Part shown: one piece after another, positions 57,766 through 64,000 of the stretch | Layout of the letters: every line of letters starts with the position of its first letter | How positions within the stretch are numbered: position 1 is the stretch's first letter | Assembly (NCBI GenBank): GCA_033439295.1 | Contig: JAVTLE010000001.1 | Coordinates: 2,480,001 to 2,544,000 of the forward strand | Source: Deuterostichococcus epilithicus | Taxonomy: Eukaryota; Chlorophyta; Trebouxiophyceae; Prasiolales; Stichococcaceae | Reading direction: 5' to 3' | DNA: 64,000 nt | Made by a program: the position numbers and the translations under genes | The notes under the pieces: model-generated | The model's database searches: none | What the model was told of the DNA's origin: nothing | Seen by the model: only the letters and a program-made list of their open reading frames with translations

Positions 57766-58444
57766 GCTGACAAAGTGTCTCTGCAGGGTCAGATAAACCC
57801 ACGCTGCGCCGCTTCAAGCACCCTGCCTGTGAGCCACCCACCTACTACTGTAGCCGCCTCGACAGGAGCCCAGAATGCTGCGTAAGCTTCAAAGCAGCCT
57901 CATTTCAAAAGCCGCGCCAAGGCTGTTTGCTTGCTGGTGATGTAGCGCAGTATTGTCATGCGCTTGGAAAGCTGCACACGCCCGCCTCGCTTTCAGTCGA
58001 TCTGGGGCGCTTTGTGGCAGGCCCTAGCGTCTCCAGGATGGGAAATCACCAACAAGGAGAACAGGGTGAATGTGCACAGTGCACCACTTGCGGGCCGTCC
58101 GCCGCAGCGTGATCAGGTGCGTATTTGGCAACAATGCCGCCAGAGCAGAGCGCTGCCCGATCGGGCTCGTCGCCGCGCACGCGCGTTGCTGCTGCGACTG
58201 ATCGTCAGGCTGCAAGTAGCTGCAACTGATGGCAGTTTGCATCTCAGGAGATATGAAACCCACTGATTGGAGAATGGCAGTTCCTGCTGCGCCTGCTGGC
58301 GCTGTGGCAAGCACTTCGTCATCCGTCGATTACCGTACAAGACGGACTCGGTGGACATATCTGCACACAATCTCAGCTATATTCAAGTGAGCTTTTGAGC
58401 ATTTGCTGGTGTTCGCATTGCTTAGCGAAGATTTGTCGGCGGCG
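57766..58444. other. Intergenic, nothing supported
   Basis: No coding or structural signal recognised. Confidence 0.4.
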
Positions 58445-59220
58445 AGTCAGCGATCATGGCGGATTCGTCGAGGGGAGGAACTACCCGCGCGGCTGCATAC
58501 GCAGACTCTCCGGGAGAATCAGCCCACCACCACACCAAGGCAGGCAAGTTTGCAGGGGGACCGCATGTCACTTCTACCTCGTTCTGTAGTCTGGATGCGC
58601 TTCATGCAGCCCTGCCACCCCGCACTAGCCCGAGGCGGCTGGTCCCAATTTAGCAAACTCGGCTCCTGGGCCCGCCGGCGGGACAGATTGCGACGCCGCA
58701 ATCGACTGTCGTCATGCCAACACATTATGCCGCTGCACCTGATAGCCGGCGGGGTGTGCCAACACGCTCTGCGCACGGCCACGAGCTGCGTACGGCCGGC
58801 CAGCAAGCGCTTTGACGTATCCGGATGCGCTGAGACCTCGTGGCTTCTTGGCGGAATAGCACCTACGGATCCGCACATCTCCGCCAACGCAGTCCTGCAG
58901 AGCCGCATCAGATGTTGCTGTGCACTCTCGCACCCGTACGAGTCTGCAAGATTGCGCAGCATTGCGGACGGGTGTGTGTAGGGTGTTTTCTCTTTGGAAT
59001 TTGGTGCACCCGCTGCAGCAGCTTTAGCGTAGTCGAATGCTTGTCGACTGCCGTTTGTTGCCTGGGCGAGACCAAGCGCAGCCGAGCTCAGAGCGAAGGC
59101 GGCATCACGCCAGGCTGATGAAAATGATCGTATGATTGGCGAGAGTCCGCGTGATTGCGAAGCCGCGAAAGGCTGCTGTGCCGTCCTTGGCATATCGATC
59201 CCGTACCTAGGCATAATCAC
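58445..59220 (-). repeat. Dispersed repeat, copy B, with a 233-codon ORF
   Basis: The reverse complement of 58445-58820 matches 9130-9460 (see copy A). On the minus strand an open frame of 233 codons (59220-58519) contains SSAALGLAQATNGSRQAF and TSKRLLAGRTQLVAVRR. Copy A is frame-broken over the same part. Probably a transposable element; class unknown. Confidence 0.6.
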
Positions 59221-60088
59221 CGTTCACTGTTTGCAACACTTGCAAATCCGTTGACGCACCAAATCACCCTCTGTGTGCTTGCTTGCCGATGCAAGCGTAC
59301 CAACGCAGCCGCAAGGGAGCGCCTCAGCTGTGCTGGGGCGAGACCCAGACGCCTGATCAACGCTTGCTGCCAGCTGAGCCAGTGCACATGCTCGCAAGCG
59401 CTCGTTGGTTTACATCGAAACCGCAAATTGTACCTGCACTACTTCATGCATCAGTGCGCCCACGACGCTCCGTCAGTGCATGGCTTTTCGACGGCTGGAA
59501 CGTTTCAAAGTCTGACGGCAGCCAGACTTCGCTTCCCTGACAGTACACTGGGTCTATTTGTGTGCAACGAGCACTTCGTCCCAAAGTTGACCATCCGATG
59601 CACAGTCAGCAGAAGTAGTGCACGTGCGCTTTGTCCTGTTGCGCATAAGATTGCCACCTGAGAGGGTGCGAGACTGTAGTGCATCCTGCAGTGCAATGGA
59701 GTCGGCAACATCTGCTGGCATGTCTGACGTGAGTTTGCATGCCTAGCATGCAACGCATCTGCCCAGATGCTGCTTTCGTTCCTTCAATTTAGCATTGCCG
59801 TCTGCGCGAGGCTCAAGCAGTCGCTCCTGAAACCCATGAGCCCAACACTCAGATGGTTGCTGTTCGCCGCCACATTGCCCAGAATTGCTACGCATTGATT
59901 CCATGCACAATCAATGATTGTTGCAGCACAGCAAGCTCGCTCACACAGCTGTCTTGCATTAGGCAGGGCCATCACAAAAAAAAACTTTACGCCACCAAGG
60001 ACCGGGGAGCCCATTGTCTCGACTTCCGCTTGACTTCCATGTGAACAAGAACTTTGACTGCGCCTGGTATGCATGCATTGCAGGCGGC
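59221..60088. other. Intergenic, nothing supported
   Basis: Contains an A-run (59977-59986). No gene supported; the right end should hold the promoter of the next gene. Confidence 0.4.
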
Positions 60089-62094
60089 ATGGCGCGGCGG
60101 CAGCACTTGACTTTTGAGGTGCTGCTGATCGTGTTTGTTGCAGTGGCTACAACCTTGGTTGCTCCTGCTGGAGCGGAAGCATGTGAGTGATTCGACAAAG
60201 ACGTCTGACTCCCTTCCCTTTGTTCTAGCGTCATTGACTCCGCCGCTTGCCGATCATCTTCATGTCTGTGGCGGCATGCACCCATGTGCTGGCCGCTTAC
60301 CGATTAAAAGGGATGCAGTTTGGGTTTCACTACTGCTTTCAACATCTCCATGCAGGCGCTTGCAAGATCAACATCGTTGTGCGGGCCTTCATCCCCTCAC
60401 CCGTGCTGTACCTTTCCGTGGGACCAGCAAGAAACGAAACGTAGCTATAAGCGGAGACGGGCGGAGTTTCAGCCGCAAACAAGGGACTGCACGTGTAGGA
60501 GTGAGCACATCCTTCACCATATCACAGCGTGGCAGCTTTTCATTTCCAAACGGGTGCGTGCATAGCAAGGTGACATCACACTGGCTTGCCCACATGCTAA
60601 GCATGGCGTGCACACTGACCGGTTTTTGCAGTGCAATTCAGCCCTTCGTACATTCTTGCAGGCCCGGTACTTATGAGCATTCTGGGAGTAAGCGCTGGGA
60701 CTTGAATTCAGTCAAGAAAGTCCGGGGGAAGCCTGATTGGTGGCGCGCCTTGAAACGCAGCCCGAGATGCACTAAGACGAACCCTAGGACTAGCTCCTGC
60801 AGGGCCGACTTCAGATATACTGCCGCTGACGTGTACGCCAAAGGCAGCAGGATAAGAGGTGGCGAGGGTGCTGTGGACATTCAAATCAATGCCGGTGCGC
60901 TCAAGGTCCACGTGTGACCCACATGACCATACATTGAGCATGATGGATGGCCGCTGTGCTTCGGGTAGGCAACCTCATCGTTACTGAACATATCGCCCCC
61001 CAACATATCGTGCAGGCAACCCGATTTTTAATCGACCTTTCCTCGTGCCAAATATGAAGATGGACACGACCATTAAATTTCGCATCGACACAGCAACGAG
61101 ATTGGTCCGGTGGACCATGTCTGCCAGATGTTCTCGGTTTCCTGCATATGAGATTTACATCAGCGAAGAACCCGCTTTGAAGTCCGATCCAATCGCGAAT
61201 GGAGGCACTCCTTCGAGCTTGGGTCGGTTTGGCTTTTCCAAAACGAAAACTGGCATCATCCGGTACGTCCTTGCGCCAGCCTTACCTGCCGCGTTTGTTT
61301 GCAAAAACCCTTGCAGCCCCCGAATGTGTATGTAGCGCACGCCCTGTTGGTCTGCGCTGAGCATCTACTGTATAGAATGTGGCATGATACGTTTTCACCT
61401 GCAGGTGTATTCCACCAGCTCCGCCCCCACCTCCGCCCCTCCTCCGCCTGTTCCGCCTTCGCCACCACCACTGCCGCCGCCGCTACCACCACCATCGCCA
61501 CCTCCACCACCACCGCCACCGCCGCCCTCGCCACCACCGCCGTCGCCACCTCCTCCGCCGCCACCGCCGCCTTCGCCACCGCCACCGCAGCCACCGCCGC
61601 CTTCACCACCACCGCCCTCACCACCACCCCCGCCGCCGCCTTCGCCACCACCACCACCGTCCCCACCACCTCCGCCGCCACCACTGTCATCACCATCCCC
61701 AATGCCACCACCAACTTCTCCGCCGCCGCCACCCCCGTCGCCGCCTCCGCCACCGCTAAAGCTACCCCCCTTAAATGTAACCATTGTTTTAAAGAGCACG
61801 GGTATTGGATACCATTTTCAAGAGTCAGGATTCAAAGATTTCGCAGGGTGCACTTCTCTTAGTGATTATAAAAAAACCCCTGAAGGATGCCCCTCGGAAG
61901 GAAGCCCAACCGGGAACGGTTGCCCATGTGGATATCCTCAGAAAATAATAAACCGTAGCAACCAAAAGGAAGAGGGCATCAGTACCTACTGTGGTATACT
62001 CAAGACTAGCGTCACTTACGAGTATTTCGAGTGCTGCAGCGGATGTGCCTGTTCCAACACTATTACAGAAACTTATACTTGTGTAGACGACTAG
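60089..62094 (+). CDS. Secreted DUF3238-like protein with PPSPPP linker and Cys-rich tail
   Basis: Exons: 60089-60182, 60355-60553 (with a frame problem near 60410), 60633-60895 (may be two exons), 61016-61262 and 61419-62094. Exon 1 encodes a signal peptide (MARRQH, then a hydrophobic core VLLIVFVAVATTLV, ending AGAEA). Exon 2 has CKINIVVRAFIPSP and SGDGRSFS, resembling DUF3238. Later parts continue with VDIQINAG, KFRIDTATRLVRW and AYEIYISEEPA. The last exon opens with about 105 residues of (S)PPPP repeats, the hydroxyproline-rich rod of volvocine/chlorophyte wall proteins, then a ~105-residue domain with ten Cys (for example CPCGYPQ, FECCSGCAC). Likely an extracellular matrix protein; activity unknown. 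The tail is encoded by clearly AT-richer DNA than the rest. Confidence 0.75.
61430..61768 (+). repeat. CCN repeat encoding SPPPP rod
   Basis: Dense ccgcc/ccacc repeats encode PPSPPP-type glycomodules in the last exon. The reverse strand is open as a Gly-rich frame only because of this composition. Confidence 0.95.
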
Positions 62095-62295
62095 TGTTGT
62101 TTCTGAATGTTTGGAAGTCGGCATAATGCACTCCACAAAGCTTGACATGATGGTGTTTGATTATTGCGACTGCACGAGCTCTTTTCGAACCCATGAACCC
62201 TGAACCCAACCAAGAGGAAGGTTGGTGACCTGCTGATCGCTAGACGACGGAGTGCCTGAATGACCAGAAATTCCATCAACTGCCCTCGAGTATAA

Positions 62296-63360
62296 TCATG
62301 AGGACAGTATGGCTGCTAGTTTGTCATCCGCTTCTGGGCCGCCACGCCCAATGGTCGAGAGCACCTGCGGTGGGAATGATGCTGTATGTGCATCGCCAGG
62401 ACCGGCGGACGGACAGGGAGCTTCTGGCACACATGCAAGGGCGCACACTGTGAGACGGCGCATTCTTGGCTGCGTGCACCAGACCCGCATCCGGAGTGGA
62501 AAGAGCGCAACGGCTCAAAGCGCGCCGTCGCACCTTTTCAGCAAATGTGTTGAATGCGGGATTCTGCAGTGCGCGCTCCAGCGCCTGCGCCCCAAGTGTC
62601 AGCGCCTCAGCACTCTTGTTTGTTTGCACACCCGGGGTTCCCACCCTTCGGTGCATTGCGCATGCGCCTGCTGTCGTTGATATACTGATGACAGAACCTT
62701 CCTTTGCAAGAAAGCTGCGTCCACGTGCCGAATAGTTTCATACACTCGGAGGACGAAAAAATGGCCACTGCTGCCTTTATGCAAGTCATTCATCATGTGC
62801 CAAGTCCTCGCCTGCTCCGGGCGGTCTGCAGAGTCGATGGCCCCAACCGCGGTCCGCAGCTGCTCGCTGCGCATCAACTCCCTGACCTCCTCAGACGAAG
62901 CTGCGATGCGGAAATTGCCATAGAACAGGATGTAGCAAGGAAAGAAATGGCCCTGCAGCCGGCACGGTGCGGGTCTGCACTGTCGCCATCGGATTGCAAA
63001 ATCATTCAGATTGACGAGTGCTATAAGCCAGCACAGTGCGGCAGCAGCCGTAGGCGGCGCAGCCTCGCGCGAGCGGCAGAATGCCGGGCGCTGACGGCGG
63101 TAGACAAGGCCTCACGTCACCGCATGCCTGCCAGCGGCCGTCCCGGCAGCTTGGTGCGTCAGTGGCTGAAGGCTTCTTCGCTTGCGGTGCTCTGGCCGGA
63201 TCATTAGGCGCGACTCTCAGTCGAGGGAGAGTGGTGCAGTAGGTGGTAGCAGCTCACCCAGGAGCTCCAGGCTGCCGCGCGGAAGGCGGAAGTCCTCCTC
63301 CTCGAGCGTCGGCTGCTCCCGCGGCGCGTCGTCCCACCCTGCAGCGGGAATCAGATGCTC
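62296..63360 (-). CDS. ZNHIT3: ZNHIT3-like protein, 5' part unresolved
   Basis: Four phase-consistent 3' exons: 63360-63258, 62900-62812, 62584-62534 and 62364-62296 (stop). They read LEEEDFRLPRGSLELL, then REL(M)RSEQLRTAVG and AIDSADRPEQ, then ALERALQNPAFNTFAEK, then VLSTIGRGG. This matches the conserved C-terminal region of HIT zinc-finger protein 3 (binding partner region, box C/D snoRNP assembly). The expected N-terminal HIT-type Cys/His zinc finger was not found between 63361 and 64000, so it lies in a missed exon or beyond the edge. The 62812 donor would be gcgagg, a GC-type donor forced by the frame. Confidence 0.75.
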
Positions 63361-64000
63361 CTGCAAAGGCGCGTAGTTGTGCGACCGGGGTGCTGCAGCC
63401 TTGCGTCGGCATGCGGAGCAGCCATGGCGGCCCGGCGGTCAGTGCAGCGCCAACAACGCTGGAGCAATGCTGCTCCCTTGCTGCCCAGCGCGGCACAGTT
63501 GCGGCGGTCGCGTAGTGCAGCTGCGCTGTTGCCTTTGATGCCGAAATGCAGCCCTGCTGCGCTTGTGCAGGTCCCTGGTCGAGCACCCTTGTGCAGCCAG
63601 GGCAGCTGCGCACCCTGCAGCGGCGCAGCAGCGGCAGCGGCGGCCGACACCACCCGCAACGTCACGGCCGCGACGCCGCCCGCCCCTCCCGGCGCCTTTC
63701 TGCAGTCAGCGCGGAGCACGACTCGGTGGCGGCAGCGGTTCGGGCACTTCCGTCCTAGCGGGCGTGGCCTGCGCGGCTGCAGCGCCACTTTCCCGCCATG
63801 CCAGCAGGGAACAACCATCACAGGCGGAGGTCCCCCCGCCTGGGCTGTGGCAGGCACAAGTCGCAGCCTTTGCTCAAATTCTGGTCGAGCCGAAGCGAGG
63901 GGAGCTGGAAGCGTCCGGGCCGCAAGATGCGTCTCATGGCCACGAGCTAACCCTGCAAAGCCCTGCGCCCGCCCCGCCTTCCGCATGCTTTCGCCAGCAT
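63361..64000. other. Right-edge region, presumed 5' part of the ZNHIT3-like gene
   Basis: GC-rich, with open minus-strand frames rich in Ala/Arg but no recognisable zinc finger. Could be intron. Confidence 0.35.

Noticed and set aside
61395-61799. Minus-strand Gly-rich ORF
   Set aside because: Reverse complement of the SPPPP repeat; the plus frame has a signal peptide and Cys-rich tail.
1-64000. CRISPR arrays, bacterial operons, rRNA or tRNA genes
   Set aside because: No regularly spaced identical repeats, no Shine-Dalgarno-linked ORFs and no cloverleaf recognised by eye; a tRNA scan would be needed to exclude tRNAs fully.

Overview
The window looks like nuclear DNA of a green alga (Chlorophyta, probably Trebouxiophyceae; class is inference). 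Genes are GC-rich and dense with short introns. Donors are mostly GTG-type (gtgag, gtgcg, gtggg) and acceptors mostly tgcag or cgcag. The recognised proteins are eukaryotic: NOG1, GPAT9, TIM13 and ZNHIT3, plus a chloroplast-type RsmG, class-3 lipase, J-domain protein, F-box/LRR gene and Pro-rich cell-wall-like proteins. No prokaryotic operon, CRISPR array, rRNA or tRNA was recognised. Exon models were built by hand from splice signals, reading phase and family knowledge. For NOG1, GPAT9, TIM13, RsmG and the first gene the phases agree across every junction I set.

Layout, left to right. 1-7242 (-): a large PT-rich secreted or membrane protein, open at the left edge. 7.2-11.3 kb: intergenic DNA with a dispersed repeat, a decayed LINE 3' end and an inverted-repeat-flanked segment. 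11.3-13.0 kb: weak ORFs. 13052-18620 (-): class-3 lipase. 19869-26617 (+): 16-exon NOG1 GTPase (60S ribosome biogenesis), head-to-head with the lipase. 27.3-33.7 kb: a tandem duplication of an unknown minus-strand gene, the second copy deleted and frameshifted, flanking an intronless secreted 301-aa gene. 34399-37590 (-): J-domain protein with a C-terminal hydrophobic segment. 38.4-39.0 kb (-): unknown protein. 40.1-40.4 kb: tandem satellite. 40899-45717 (-): GPAT9-type ER glycerol-3-phosphate acyltransferase. 46330-47131 (+): TIM13. 48232-52349 (+): GNAT-like protein with a Gln-rich tail. 52873-55347 (+): RsmG 16S rRNA methyltransferase, probably plastid. 56.3-57.8 kb (+): F-box/LRR gene, apparently broken. 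58.4-59.2 kb: second copy of the dispersed repeat. 60089-62094 (+): secreted DUF3238-like protein with a PPSPPP linker and Cys-rich tail. 62296 to the right edge (-): ZNHIT3-like, 5' end not resolved.

The genes are independent housekeeping and cell-surface genes and do not form a cluster. The most striking signal is structural. In four genes (lipase, NOG1, GPAT9, GNAT-like) introns next to certain exons carry decayed, same-orientation copies of the exon border, often with the splice site ('exon-edge echoes', about a dozen cases). This fits intron growth or gain by tandem duplication across splice junctions and could feed alternative splicing. Several introns also appear to use GC-AG boundaries.
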